NCBI GenBank assembly: GCA_934654775.1
Contig: CAKUGR010000003.1
Coordinates: 97,424 to 161,423 of the forward strand
Length of the DNA: 64,000 nucleotides
Source: an uncultured Collinsella sp.
GTDB lineage: Bacteria > Actinomycetota > Coriobacteriia > Coriobacteriales > Coriobacteriaceae
Direction of reading: 5' to 3'
The notes under the pieces: generated by a model
Database searches by the model: none
What the model was told of the DNA's origin: nothing
What the model saw: only the letters and a program-made list of their open reading frames with translations
In this document: one piece after another, positions 33,838-44,064 of the stretch
Position numbering within the stretch: position 1 is the stretch's first letter
Layout of the letters: every line of letters begins with the position of its first letter
Translations under genes and position numbers: made by a program

Positions 33838-35974
33838 GCGCTGCCTGCTGCGGGTGACGCAAGGGCTTGCGGCCTGCCGTCGACCACGCGATCGCCGCAA
33901 GCGGGGTGGCTTTATGGGTCGTGCCGGTATCGACTTGTTTATCGAAGACGGTGCCTATACCACGCTCTCCTCTGCGGTTGTCATTCTAGTGGTGCTTACG
34001 CTGCTGTTTTCATCGACCGCGGCGATATGGAGCATGTCGCGCGCCGGAGACACCCAGGTGGCGGCCGATAGTGGCGCGCTGGCGGGCGCCAACGTGGTGT
34101 CGTCTTATCACACGGCCGCCACGGTGGTGGATGCGAGCATTTTGAGTTTGGGCCTGGCGGGGTTTGCCACGATCGGCACCGGCTTGGTGGCCATCCTCAT
34201 ACCGGGTGCCGAGGTTGTTGGCAGCGATATCATCGACACGGGAACCCAGATCATTAAAACGCGTAACAAGTTTGCCAAAAGCGCGACAAAGGGCCTGCAG
34301 AAGATCGAGACTGCCTTACCGTATCTGGTTGCCGCGCGCGCCATGCAGGCAGTATCGGCGCAGGATACCGACAGTGTGACCTATACCGGTACGGCGCTTG
34401 CCGTGCCCAGGACGTCAGAGTCAGATTTTGTTGCGCTCGAAGGGTCCGAGATCTCGACCGATGCCATTGAAGATGCATCGGAAGATCTGGAGCGTGCGGC
34501 CGAGGAGCTGCAAAAAGCATCGGAGGAGACGGCGAAGGCCAAAGAGCGCGCCTGGCTAGCGGATTGCGGTGGATCGGATAAAGGTTCGGTCGGCAGCTGT
34601 TCTTGTATGTGGGAGCGCGCAAAAAGCCTAACGGATCTCCCCGGTGTTCAAAATCCGCATTACTCATCGAGCGTTACGTGGGAGCCTCAAGTTGCCCTTG
34701 ATCGCGCGAAGGACTACTACCATTGGCGTCTGACAAATGAGAAGCCCCAAGGCTCGAGTGTCGAGATGAAGGCAGAGTCTGCGGCGCGTAAGGCGTTTTA
34801 TACCTACGCGAGCGCGGAGGTCGATCGGGCATATATAACCGAGAACGGAGACAGGGTTTCCTCCTATATTCCGCTGTTGCCGCGCAATTCTGACGAGGTG
34901 CGGGCGACGGAACTCTATACCGATGCGGTGTGGCCGACTAGCGTGAACGATGACAAGGCGTATCTGCATTACGGGACGACCTGCCCTAACTATAAGAAAG
35001 GAACGCCGAGCGGATTTGCTTCGGTCACCGATTACGATGGACAGGATAAATGCAGCAAATGCCATTTTGGCGTTTCGTCGCTTGGTGCTGTTGCGGCGCC
35101 TTCAACCTCTATCGAAAACGGCTTCGAGTATCACTTTGATAAGTTCAAAGATGCCCTGGAGGACTACGTCGACTGTCGCAACAAGGAGCTTGAGCTTGAG
35201 CGTCAGACCGAGGACGAAGCCGACCGTGCGGGCAATGCGTTCGATACCGCCATCAAAGAGCTTTCGGGCGAGCGCCCGCGTATTGCTCCGCCCGGTCGCA
35301 ACGGCGTGGTCGCTTTTGCGGTCTCGGGTGCCATCTCCAGCCCCGACGAGCTCAACTCCTCGTTTAACACGGCAGTTGAGCTTGGCGATCGTGGTGCAAT
35401 TTCTGCTGCAGTGCTCGCGCCCGATGATGCGACGGCACAAAATAACGTCCTCTCGCGGTTTTTCTCGACACTGGAGGAGCGTTCGGGCGGCCTTGCCGGC
35501 GTGCTCGATGGCGTTATGGATGTTTGGGGCCGCCTGCTTGTGGGGTACGGAGACATCCAGGGTGCGGCCGACGAGCTTATGGGAGAGCTTATCGGTGGCT
35601 TGGGAGGGGGTAGCGGTGCGTTGGGTTCCATCGCGTCGTGGCTCGGCGACACCGTCTCATCTTCCGTAGCGGCGCTGGGGCTCGAACCGTGCGATCTGCG
35701 CCTGCGAAAACCGGTGCTGACCGATACCGCCAACGTCATTAAAAGTCCGGGGTCCGATATCGCAGGCATTTCTAAAGCTCAAGATACCCTGCGAAAAATC
35801 CCCTTGGGCGTGACCGACCCCAAGGCACTTTGCGAGGCCTTGGAATATCACGTCGAGCGCACCATCAGCGGCGCGGTGTTCACGCTTGCGGAGATCCCGC
35901 TGCCCGGCGGCGGCTCCATCCCGCTCACGGTCGATGTTGCCACGCTGGCGGGGGCTTTTGGCGGTGGGTCGTAA
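33809..35974 (+). CDS. large TadG-like protein of the Tad operon
   Basis: 721 residues, ATG 33809 with GGAGGGAG 4-10 bases upstream. A polar N-terminus, then one hydrophobic helix (about 52-72; VVILVVLTLLFSSTAAIW) and AADSGALAGANVV, the TadG-like 'DaaALAgA' pattern. The long extracytoplasmic part has coiled-coil stretches (about 215-255 and 455-490) and two Cys groups: GSCSCMW (near 269) and KCSKCHFG (near 413) with a nearby TCPNY. The Cys pairs could bind zinc or form disulfides. Gly-rich C-terminus. Very large for the family. Confidence 0.7.
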   Translation: MIHGLLHGIRRCLLRVTQGLAACRRPRDRRKRGGFMGRAGIDLFIEDGAYTTLSSAVVILVVLTLLFSSTAAIWSMSRAGDTQVAADSGALAGANVVSSYHTAATVVDASILSLGLAGFATIGTGLVAILIPGAEVVGSDIIDTGTQIIKTRNKFAKSATKGLQKIETALPYLVAARAMQAVSAQDTDSVTYTGTALAVPRTSESDFVALEGSEISTDAIEDASEDLERAAEELQKASEETAKAKERAWLADCGGSDKGSVGSCSCMWERAKSLTDLPGVQNPHYSSSVTWEPQVALDRAKDYYHWRLTNEKPQGSSVEMKAESAARKAFYTYASAEVDRAYITENGDRVSSYIPLLPRNSDEVRATELYTDAVWPTSVNDDKAYLHYGTTCPNYKKGTPSGFASVTDYDGQDKCSKCHFGVSSLGAVAAPSTSIENGFEYHFDKFKDALEDYVDCRNKELELERQTEDEADRAGNAFDTAIKELSGERPRIAPPGRNGVVAFAVSGAISSPDELNSSFNTAVELGDRGAISAAVLAPDDATAQNNVLSRFFSTLEERSGGLAGVLDGVMDVWGRLLVGYGDIQGAADELMGELIGGLGGGSGALGSIASWLGDTVSSSVAALGLEPCDLRLRKPVLTDTANVIKSPGSDIAGISKAQDTLRKIPLGVTDPKALCEALEYHVERTISGAVFTLAEIPLPGGGSIPLTVDVATLAGAFGGGS

Positions 35975-36450
35975 TGGGCATTCGCACGGGCTTGCGCGAG
36001 GAGCGTGCCCAGGCGACGGTCGAGATGGCCGTGGTTGCGCCCGTCCTGATCGTGCTGGCTCTCATCGCGTACAACGTCATGATCTTTGCCGGCGCGGTCG
36101 CGCGCTTCGACCGCGTGGTGCCCGACATCGTGCTGGCGCACGCTGTGGCGCCGGGCGGGGAGGGTGACGAGAGCTCCATTGACGCTTCCGCGACCGTTCA
36201 GGCTCAGATTCAGGATGCCATGGAGGGATATGGCCTACAGGTCGAGGTCTCGAGCGAGCAAGGCACGGCGTCATCGGATGGTGGCCTGCTCTCTCTTTCT
36301 GGTACGTTTAGGACCTATACCTGCACCATGCACTACGAACCGTGGCCGAGTTCGCTGAGCATCGCCGGCGTTTCCCTGGGGGCGCCGGCCGTGCTCACGC
36401 ATGAACGCGCGGTGACGGTCGATCCATGGCGCCCGGGGGTGGTCATGTGA
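35974..36450 (+). CDS. TadE-like pseudopilin
   Basis: 158 residues; TAATG overlap with the preceding gene. Motif RAQATVEMAVVAPVLIVLALIA (seen near 12), again a TadE-type leader-helix with Glu. The remaining domain is beta-rich. This is the second or third such protein of the operon, so several minor pseudopilins are predicted. Confidence 0.75.
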   Translation: MGIRTGLREERAQATVEMAVVAPVLIVLALIAYNVMIFAGAVARFDRVVPDIVLAHAVAPGGEGDESSIDASATVQAQIQDAMEGYGLQVEVSSEQGTASSDGGLLSLSGTFRTYTCTMHYEPWPSSLSIAGVSLGAPAVLTHERAVTVDPWRPGVVM

Positions 36451-36806
36451 GTGCGGCCTCGTCCTATATCGCCTACGCGCGGGCGCTCAACAGGTTGGGC
36501 TGGACGCCGGCCGAGTTTGTGGTGGCGGAGTCGTTTACCGTGCGTCTGCGCGGCATGCTGGGACGGCGGCCGATTGCCGCCAGCGGACTGCCGCTTGTCA
36601 TGGCGTTTCCGCGCTGTTCCTCGGTTCACACCTGCTTTATGGCCTATCCCATCGACATCGCCTTTATCGATCGCAATGGCAATGTCCTCGTATGCTACGA
36701 AAACGTACGTCCCTGGCGCATGTGCTCCTGCTCCGGCGCCTGGGCGGCACTCGAGCGCCCTTCAATCATTGTTTCGCCCCCTGCTCTCCAACGCGTGCCG
36801 GCATAG
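36447..36806 (+). CDS. DUF192-like protein at the end of the Tad operon
   Basis: 119 residues from GTG 36447 (GTGA overlap with the upstream stop; ATG 36426 is the alternative). Visible motifs: GLPLVMAFPRCSSVHTCFM, IDIAFID and VLVCYENVRPWRMC, which follow the DUF192 consensus (MxFxx...IHTxFM...IDVxFLD.......PWR). Function of DUF192 is unknown; members can be secreted or cytoplasmic. The coupling suggests it belongs to the pilus operon. Confidence 0.75.
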   Translation: MSAASSYIAYARALNRLGWTPAEFVVAESFTVRLRGMLGRRPIAASGLPLVMAFPRCSSVHTCFMAYPIDIAFIDRNGNVLVCYENVRPWRMCSCSGAWAALERPSIIVSPPALQRVPA

Positions 36807-36824
36807 GAATTGGCGACAGTGGAC

Positions 36825-36839
36825 TTTCGTCATACGAAA
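36825..36839. promoter_or_regulatory. small palindrome in front of the TA-like pair
   Basis: TTTCG (36825-36829) and CGAAA (36835-36839) form an inverted repeat just upstream of a TACGAT -10-like hexamer (36845-36850) and an AGGAGG ribosome binding site. A candidate operator for autoregulation by the RHH protein. Confidence 0.4.
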
Positions 36840-36864
36840 TTTGGTACGATGGAGGAGGAGATGC

Positions 36865-37131
36865 ATGGATGTCGAGATCCATCCCAACGCCAAAAAGCAC
36901 CTGACGGAAAAACAGGTGCTTGGTGCCTGGCTCGCGGTTACTGAGTGTATTCGCCGCGAGTCGGAAGACGAGCCGCCGAGATGGCTTGCAATTGGATGGC
37001 TTCCGGACGGACGGAGTGTGGAGCTTGTCGCGGTCGAACTTATTCGTGGGTGGCTCATTATTCATGCCTTGTCTCCGGTTCAGAAGAAATTCTGGCAAGA
37101 GATCGAGCGAGCTCGGCAAAGGGGTCGATGA
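36865..37131 (+). CDS. small toxin-like protein of a type II TA-like pair
   Basis: 88 residues, ATG 36865 (GAGGAGGAG upstream). It begins MDVEIHPNAKKHLTEKQ and has the strand pair AIGWLPDGRSVELVAVEL and WLIIHALSP. This resembles the GRxLxVxxxxxxxxxRIISA pattern of BrnT-type or RelE-type toxins only in part; catalytic residues cannot be assigned. The stop overlaps the start of an RHH gene, which is the usual toxin-antitoxin layout. Could also be an unrelated operon partner. Confidence 0.5.
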   Translation: MDVEIHPNAKKHLTEKQVLGAWLAVTECIRRESEDEPPRWLAIGWLPDGRSVELVAVELIRGWLIIHALSPVQKKFWQEIERARQRGR

Positions 37132-37415
37132 TGGGCAAGACATATACGACCGCTAATGGTCAGGTTGTAACGGATGAAATGATTGACGCGTGGTGTGAGT
37201 CGTACGAGCGCGGAGAGTTTCCGGATGGCGAACACACTGTTGGGGGGATCGTGCACGGGCGGCCCCCGCTCTCAAGTGAGGGGACGGCAACGCTGTCAGT
37301 CAAGATTCCCCTAGGAATGAAGGAGGCGATTCGTCGACGGGCGGCGGCTGAGGGAATGACACCAAGTGAGTTTGCTCGTGCGGCCCTGAGCGAAAAACTT
37401 CTTGCTGCCGGTTGA
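37128..37415 (+). CDS. ribbon-helix-helix protein, likely antitoxin
   Basis: 95 residues (ATGATG start; AAAGGGG upstream). The C-terminal domain carries TLSVKIPLGMKEAIRRRAAAEGM followed by TPSEFARAALSEKL, a typical RHH DNA-binding fold (about 58-92). The N-terminal half (DEMIDAWCESYERGEFPDGE) resembles segments of antitoxins that bind the toxin. Predicted to bind the upstream palindrome and neutralise the neighbour's product. Confidence 0.7.
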   Translation: MMGKTYTTANGQVVTDEMIDAWCESYERGEFPDGEHTVGGIVHGRPPLSSEGTATLSVKIPLGMKEAIRRRAAAEGMTPSEFARAALSEKLLAAG

Positions 37416-37489
37416 TGCTTCTGACGTGCCGTTCTATAGGATCGAGGTCGTGGCCGATGTCGCGTTCAAAACTTTTTTAAAATTCTCGG

Positions 37490-37517
37490 TTGACCGGAGC
37501 GCGTCCTTGGTTATACT
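37490..37517 (+). promoter_or_regulatory. tRNA-Phe promoter
   Basis: TTGACC (37490-37495) and TATACT (37512-37517), 16-bp spacer, with an AT-rich tract (AACTTTTTTAAAATTC) upstream that could act as an UP element. Confidence 0.85.
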
Positions 37518-37549
37518 AATCAAGCCTTGAAACAAGGCACACCTCAAAT

Positions 37550-37604
<55 letters not shown>

Positions 37605-37622
<18 letters not shown>

Positions 37623-37853
37623 CCTTGAATTGACTAGGATCTCTGCAAAGGGGTCCTTTTCTTTTACGTGGCCCTTGCGCGGAATCGAACCCCGTGAGGG
37701 CGCGAAGCTGAGTAAACGCGTGAGCGTTTGCCAGCGGAGCTCGCAAGGCGCGGAAGCGCCGCAGCGGTCCGCACGCGCGGAGCGCGGGCGCGATTCCCTT
37801 CCCCGCCACCTTGAATTGACTAGGACCTCTGCAAAGGGGTCCTTTTCTTTTAC
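37605..37853 (+). repeat. tRNA-Phe-linked module: 63-bp direct repeat with antisense T-arm and structured linker
   Basis: The tRNA 3' end plus terminator (37605-37667) is repeated at 37791-37853 with one mismatch, 186 bp apart. Between them GGAATCGAACCCC (37681-37693) is the exact complement of the tRNA T-arm GGGGTTCGATTCC (37599-37611). The GC-rich linker holds AAACGC (37714-37719) paired with GCGTTT (37724-37729). Each copy ends in a terminator (AGGATC/GGTCCT then TTTTCTTTT, 37636-37664 for the first). No protein of credible composition. Confidence 0.85.
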
Positions 37854-37863
37854 CGGGGCTCCT

Positions 37864-37913
37864 GCGGAAACTGCATCCCGAAATTTGGCTTCAGAGCGGG
37901 ATGCGTTTTCCGC
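37864..37913. repeat. short inverted repeat around GCATCCCG
   Basis: GCGGAAACTGCATCCCG (37864-37880) pairs with CGGGATGCGTTTTCCGC (37897-37913), two mismatches. A related CGGGATGCGCTTTCCGG occurs at 37958-37974 next to GGAATCCGG. The 300-base gap before the next gene otherwise holds only a probable promoter (TATACT at 38092-38097). Confidence 0.6.
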
Positions 37914-38153
37914 TTTGAGGCCGCTTGGGAAAGCTAGGCCCGGAATCCGGCGAAAAAACGGGATGCGCTTTCCGGTGCACGCGTGCATCTCGGCGTGCCA
38001 GCTCGAGCCCGCCTGGCCCGGACATTCCTCCTACTTTTGCGCCACTTTGTAGACCGTTCGGTCGCCTGTCCGCATGCGCGGGTATACTCAAAACGATACT
38101 TTTCCTATGCAATACGATGCAGGCTCGACCTGCGCGATCCGAAGGGGGCAGTG

Positions 38154-39215
38154 ATGGAGAGGATACTCGGCGTTAATCTCTCTGGCTGGTTTATTCCCGA
38201 GCCCTGGGTGACTCCGTCGCTCTATGCGGCAACCGGTGCATCCAATGCGGCCGAGCTGCAGGATGCCATGGGCACCGCCGCTTATAACGAGCGCATGCGC
38301 CGCCATTACGAGACGTTTGTGAGCGAGGACGATTTTCGCCGCATGGCGCAGATTGGCCTCAACGCCGTGCGCCTGCCGGTGCCGTGGTATGCCTTTGGCT
38401 CGCAGGAGTCCGACGCTTCCTACATCTCGGTTGTGGACTATATCGATCGAGCCATTGAGTGGGCTGCCAAGTACAACATCCGCGTACTGCTCGATCTGGC
38501 GACTGTACCCGGCGGCCAGGGCGATTCCAACGATTCGCCCACCACGCCGGAGGTCGTTGCCGAGTGGCATTCGTCCACCAACGGCCGTCATGTCGCACTC
38601 GACGTGCTTGAGCGCCTGGCCGATCGCTACGGCGAGGCAGAAAGCCTGCTGGGCATTGAGCTGTTGGACACGCCGCAGATGAGCGTTCGCAAGAGCCTCT
38701 TTACCATGACGGATGGCATTCCGGCGCACTACCTGCGCAACTTCTATCGCGACGCGTACGAGCTCGTCCGTTCGTATATGCCCGAGGACAAGATCATCGT
38801 CTTTTCCTCCTCGGGACATCCCGGTGAGTGGAAGCACTTTATGCGCGGTGCCAAGTACAAGAACGTCTACATGGACCTTCACCTGTATCATTACCGCGAC
38901 GAGTACGCGCTCGACATCACAAGCCCCCGCGGTCTAACCACGGCGATTTCGCGCAACAAGCGTGAGCTCAAAGAAGCTATCGCAACCGGGTTTCCCGTAT
39001 TGGTGGGCGAATGGTCGGGCGCGGCGATCTTTGCCAACTCGTCAGTTACGCCCGAGGGTCGCAATGCCTACGAGCGCGTATTTATCGCCAACCAGCTGGC
39101 GTCGTTTGCGCCGGCGGCTGGCTGGTTCTTCCAAACGTGGAAGACCGAGAAGCGCATCGCGGCATGGGATGCCCGCGCGGCACTCGGCACGCTCGAGCGC
39201 GGCATGATTGAATAG
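38154..39215 (+). CDS. glycoside hydrolase family 5-like protein (beta-glucanase type)
   Basis: 353 residues, ATG 38154 with GAAGGGGG upstream. The sequence has GVNLSGWFIPEPWVTPSLY, FRRMAQIGLNAVRLPVPWY (near 63), LLGIELLDTPQ (near 164; Glu at the position of the usual NEP acid/base), DLHLYHY (near 243) and VLVGEWSGA (near 284; candidate nucleophile Glu). This is the order of GH5 exo-beta-1,3-glucanases, although 'NEP' is changed to IELLDTP. No signal peptide: a cytoplasmic enzyme acting on imported or internal glycans. Assignment to GH5 is by motif order. Confidence 0.75.
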   Translation: MERILGVNLSGWFIPEPWVTPSLYAATGASNAAELQDAMGTAAYNERMRRHYETFVSEDDFRRMAQIGLNAVRLPVPWYAFGSQESDASYISVVDYIDRAIEWAAKYNIRVLLDLATVPGGQGDSNDSPTTPEVVAEWHSSTNGRHVALDVLERLADRYGEAESLLGIELLDTPQMSVRKSLFTMTDGIPAHYLRNFYRDAYELVRSYMPEDKIIVFSSSGHPGEWKHFMRGAKYKNVYMDLHLYHYRDEYALDITSPRGLTTAISRNKRELKEAIATGFPVLVGEWSGAAIFANSSVTPEGRNAYERVFIANQLASFAPAAGWFFQTWKTEKRIAAWDARAALGTLERGMIE

Positions 39216-39221
39216 GTTGAT

Positions 39222-40100
39222 ATGACGCAAAACAGCGCCCGCACGGGCAAACTTTATGTGGTCGGTACGCCCATTGGTAACCTGGGCGACTTGTCCCCGC
39301 GCGTCGGCGAGGCATTTGGCGCCGCCGATGCCATCTGCTGCGAGGACACGCGCGTGACCTCAAAGCTGCTGATGCACCTGGGCATCTCCAAGCCGCTCGT
39401 CCGTTGCGACGAGAACGTGATTGCAAGTCGCGCGGCCGGCCTGGTCGACCGCCTGCTGGCGGGGGAGACCCTTGCCTTTGCCTCGGATGCCGGCATGCCG
39501 AGCGTGTCCGACCCCGGCCAGGCTCTGGTCGAGGCGGCGCGCGAGGCCGATGTGCCCGTCGAGGTCATTCCCGGACCTTCCGCATGCGTCACGGCGCTCG
39601 TGTCGTCCGGCATTCCCTGCGAGCACTTCTTCTTCGAAGGCTTTTTGGGCCGCAAGCACGGCGACCGCGTGCGTCGCCTGCAACGTCTTGCCGTGGTGCC
39701 CGGCGCACTCATCTTCTACGAGTCTCCACATCGTATCGTGGCGACGCTCGAGGCCGTGGCCGAGGTCTTTCCCCAGCGCGATGTTGCCGTCTGCCGCGAG
39801 CTCACCAAGCTGCACGAGGAAGTCTTGCGCGGGTCTGCCGCCCAGCTTGCCGAGGAGCTGCGTGCCCGTGGCGAGGTAAAAGGCGAGATTGCGCTGGTCA
39901 TCGCGCCGCCGAGTGAAGACGAGGAGGCCGGCATCGCGCCGGTTGGCACCGCGGCGGCAGACCCCGATGGGGCCCTGCGCGAGGATATCCGCGCCGCGCT
40001 CGAGGAGGGCGAGCCCGCCTCCGCGGTGGCAAAGCGCCTGTCGCAGAAGTATTCGCGCCGCAAGCGCGATGTCTATGCCATGGTGCTCGATATGCAATAG
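39222..40100 (+). CDS. rsmI: 16S rRNA (cytidine(1402)-2'-O)-methyltransferase
   Basis: 292 residues. It begins GKLYVVGTPIGNLGDLSPR, then ICCEDTRVTSKLL, SDAGMPSVSDPG (near 90) and VIPGPSA, all RsmI tetrapyrrole-methylase-fold motifs; SAM binding near the GTPIGN loop. C-terminal helical RsmI HTH region (about 240-290, QKYSRRKRDVYAMVL). Methylates the ribose of C1402 in the 30S decoding centre. Seven bases after the GH5 gene. Confidence 0.95.
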   Translation: MTQNSARTGKLYVVGTPIGNLGDLSPRVGEAFGAADAICCEDTRVTSKLLMHLGISKPLVRCDENVIASRAAGLVDRLLAGETLAFASDAGMPSVSDPGQALVEAAREADVPVEVIPGPSACVTALVSSGIPCEHFFFEGFLGRKHGDRVRRLQRLAVVPGALIFYESPHRIVATLEAVAEVFPQRDVAVCRELTKLHEEVLRGSAAQLAEELRARGEVKGEIALVIAPPSEDEEAGIAPVGTAAADPDGALREDIRAALEEGEPASAVAKRLSQKYSRRKRDVYAMVLDMQ

Positions 40101-40169
40101 ATGGAGGATATTCAACCCTTGCGTTAGAATCATCCCCTGTATGCAACGTTTTTCTGGAGGACAGACCCC

Positions 40170-41771
<1,602 letters not shown>

Positions 41772-41810
41772 GACGCCGCGCGCCATATCGGCAATTTGCT
41801 GTTTAGATGT

Positions 41811-41846
41811 AAGGGCATGGCCGCAACGGTCCATGCCCTTTTGCTT
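41811..41846 (+). terminator. metG terminator
   Basis: AAGGGCATGG (41811-41820) pairs with CCATGCCCTT (41831-41840), followed by TTGCTTT. Confidence 0.85.
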
Positions 41847-41878
41847 TACGATGCAGCCACCATGTTAAGGAGGCAACC

Positions 41879-42739
41879 ATGACAATTTCGCCTTTGGCAA
41901 ACCCCACGGCAACTAGGGAGCTGCTAGAGGAGTTTGGCCTTGCGACCAAGCATCGCCTGGGCCAAAACTTCCTGATCGACAACCATGTGATCGAACGTAT
42001 CTGTGAGCTCGCTGAGCTTGCGGGCGATGAGCGCGTGCTCGAGGTCGGCCCGGGTTGCGGCACGCTGACGTTGGCCCTGCTGCAGGAGGCGGCGTGCGTT
42101 ACGTCGATTGAGGCCGATCCCGAGCTTGAGCCGGTGCTCGATGCCCACGCCGCCGACTATGCCAACTTCCGCTTTATCATGGGCGATGCGCTCAAGGTGA
42201 CGCCGGAGCAGATTGAGCAGGTTGCGGGCGGTAAGCCGACGGTGTTTGTCGCGAATCTGCCTTACAACGTGGCGGCGACGATCATCTTGCAGTTCTTCCA
42301 GACGATGCCCGCGCTCAAGCGTGCCGTGGTCATGGTTCAAAAGGAAGTTGCTGATCGCATCGCCGCGACGCCCGGCAACAAGACTTATGGCGGCTACACG
42401 GCCAAGCTGGGCCTGTATGCGCAGGTGACGGGTCGTTTTGAGGTGCCGCCGCGCTGCTTTATGCCGGCGCCGCATGTGGATTCTGCCGTAGTGCGCATCG
42501 ATCGCGTTGACGGCGTGGTACCCGAGGGCCTCGACCGCGAGTTTGTGGCTCGTGTGATCGACGCTGCGTTTGCTCAGCGCCGCAAGACGATCCGCAACAC
42601 CATGAGCGCCAACGGCTTTGCCAAGGACGTGCTCGACGCCGCCTTTGAGGTCTGCGGTATCGCACCTACCACGCGCGCCGAGACGCTCGACGTCGCCGCC
42701 TTTGTGCGCTTGGCTCAGGAGCTTTCCCATGACGCCTAA
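41879..42739 (+). CDS. rsmA: 16S rRNA dimethyladenosine transferase
   Basis: 286 residues. RLGQNFLID (near 26), the SAM-binding VLEVGPGCGTLT (near 53), the motif IV catalytic VANLPYNVAA (near 124), and PPRCFMPAPHVDSAVV (near 190), all RsmA/KsgA signatures. Dimethylates A1518 and A1519 of 16S rRNA. SD AAGGAGG before the ATG; overlaps tatD. Confidence 0.96.
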   Translation: MTISPLANPTATRELLEEFGLATKHRLGQNFLIDNHVIERICELAELAGDERVLEVGPGCGTLTLALLQEAACVTSIEADPELEPVLDAHAADYANFRFIMGDALKVTPEQIEQVAGGKPTVFVANLPYNVAATIILQFFQTMPALKRAVVMVQKEVADRIAATPGNKTYGGYTAKLGLYAQVTGRFEVPPRCFMPAPHVDSAVVRIDRVDGVVPEGLDREFVARVIDAAFAQRRKTIRNTMSANGFAKDVLDAAFEVCGIAPTTRAETLDVAAFVRLAQELSHDA

Positions 42740-43646
42740 TGTCGGACGCGTGACGTTTACAAAAAAGAAGAAAACGGTGGCCTGCCCGGTGCCGCTGGCG
42801 CCGCTTGCCGATACGCATGCGCACCTGCTCTCATTTTGGAGCAAGGAAGTGCCCGAGACGCTCGAGCGTGCCAAGGAAGCGGGCATTGACTTGTTGGTGA
42901 CGGTCTTCGACCCCATTGCCGATAAGCGCAGCGTGGCGGACTATAGCGACTGGCTGGTTCGCGAGATCCTGCCGATGCAGGATATTCCACAGATCAAGTA
43001 TCTTGCCGGCGTGCATCCGTATGGAGCACCGGACTATACCGATGATATTCATGCCGAGGTTGTGGCTGCGCTCGACGATCCGCTGTGTGTTGGTATCGGC
43101 GAAATTGGCCTGGACTACCACATGGATTACGACGACGATATTGCGCCGGCGCCCCACGACGTGCAGATCGACTGTATGGCGCGCCAGCTTGAGCTTGCCG
43201 TACGCCGCAATGTGGCGGTAGAGCTGCATTTGCGTCATGAGGACACGGACGGGGAGCGCACCTCGCATGTGGACGCCTACAACGTGTTGCGCGAGGTCGG
43301 CGTGCCCCAGGCCGGTTGCGTACTGCACTGCTTTGGCGAGGACCGAGCCACGATGGAGCGCTTTGTGGATTTGGGCTGTTACATCGCCTATGGCGGCGCG
43401 GCTACCTTTAAGCGCAACGACGACGTGCGCGAGGCATTCGCGGCAACACCGCTCGACCGTATTTTGTTCGAGACGGATTGTCCCTATATGGCGCCGGAGC
43501 CCATTCGCGGTCTCGAGTGCGAGCCTGCAATGATTTCCATTACAGTAAACGCGCTGGTCAACGACCGCGTCGATCGTACCGGCGAGGACGCCGAAGCAAT
43601 CGCTCGAGCCGCCTGGGAAAACGCCTGCAAACTTTTTCAAAAATAG
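42729..43646 (+). CDS. tatD: TatD-family DNase
   Basis: 305 residues, start overlapping rsmA by 11 bases. TIM-barrel metal motifs: DTHAHLL (near 28), GIGEIGLDYH (near 120), ELHLRH, HCFGE (near 201) and ETDCPYMAPEP (near 247). A basic N-terminal extension of 20 residues (TFTKKKKT) precedes the conserved domain. Divalent-metal-dependent 3'-5' nuclease or hydrolase in the cytoplasm. Confidence 0.9.
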   Translation: MTPNVGRVTFTKKKKTVACPVPLAPLADTHAHLLSFWSKEVPETLERAKEAGIDLLVTVFDPIADKRSVADYSDWLVREILPMQDIPQIKYLAGVHPYGAPDYTDDIHAEVVAALDDPLCVGIGEIGLDYHMDYDDDIAPAPHDVQIDCMARQLELAVRRNVAVELHLRHEDTDGERTSHVDAYNVLREVGVPQAGCVLHCFGEDRATMERFVDLGCYIAYGGAATFKRNDDVREAFAATPLDRILFETDCPYMAPEPIRGLECEPAMISITVNALVNDRVDRTGEDAEAIARAAWENACKLFQK

Positions 43647-43649
43647 TTC

Positions 43650-43678
43650 TTGCGTTCGCGGTGGCGCTCCGTTATTCT
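43650..43678 (+). promoter_or_regulatory. tRNA-Leu promoter
   Basis: TTGCGT (43650-43655) and TATTCT (43673-43678) with a 17-base spacer. Confidence 0.7.
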
Positions 43679-43689
43679 AATTCCTGCAC

Positions 43690-43776
43690 GCGGGCGTGGC
43701 GGAATTGGCAGACGCGTACGGTTCAGGTCCGTATGGGGGCAACCCCATGAAGGTTCAAGTCCTTTCGCCCGCACCA
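43690..43776 (+). tRNA. tRNA-Leu (CAG)
   Basis: 87 nt including the encoded CCA. Acceptor GCGGGCG with CGCCCGC; anticodon stem TACGG/CCGTA with loop TTCAGGT (anticodon CAG); long class II variable arm ATGGGGG...CCCCAT; T-arm GAAGG-TTCAAGT-CCTTT. Confidence 0.95.
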
Positions 43777-44010
43777 TTAAATGAAAGAGCTCCCAGTAAT
43801 GGGGGCTTTTTTGTTATGGGCCCATCGCAGGGACTTGAACCTGTGAAGGAGCGAGCGTCAAGAAAACGCGGAGCGTTTTTAGCGAGCTGGCGAGGACGCC
43901 GGCAGGCGGCCGAAGCCGGTGCGGATCCGCGAAGCGGATACGCGGACGTCCTTTCGCCCGCACCATTGAATGAAAGAGCTCCCAGCAATGGGAGCTTTTT
44001 TGTTATGGGC
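43759..44010 (+). repeat. tRNA-Leu-linked module: 63-bp direct repeat with antisense T-arm and structured linker
   Basis: 43759-43821 (tRNA 3' end, CCA and terminator) is repeated at 43948-44010 with three mismatches, 189 bp apart. GGACTTGAACCT (43831-43842) is the exact complement of the T-arm AGGTTCAAGTCC (43751-43762). Linker hairpin AAAACGC (43863-43869) with GCGTTTT (43873-43879). The linker end (GCGAAGCGGATACGCGGA-type, up to 43947) is almost identical to that of the tRNA-Arg modules. Terminators: GAGCTCCCA/TGGGGGCTT then TTTTTTG. Confidence 0.87.
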
Positions 44011-44064
44011 GGTCGCCTTGGACGGGTATCCTAGTGCCAATGTATGCCCAATAGAGGAGAAGCC

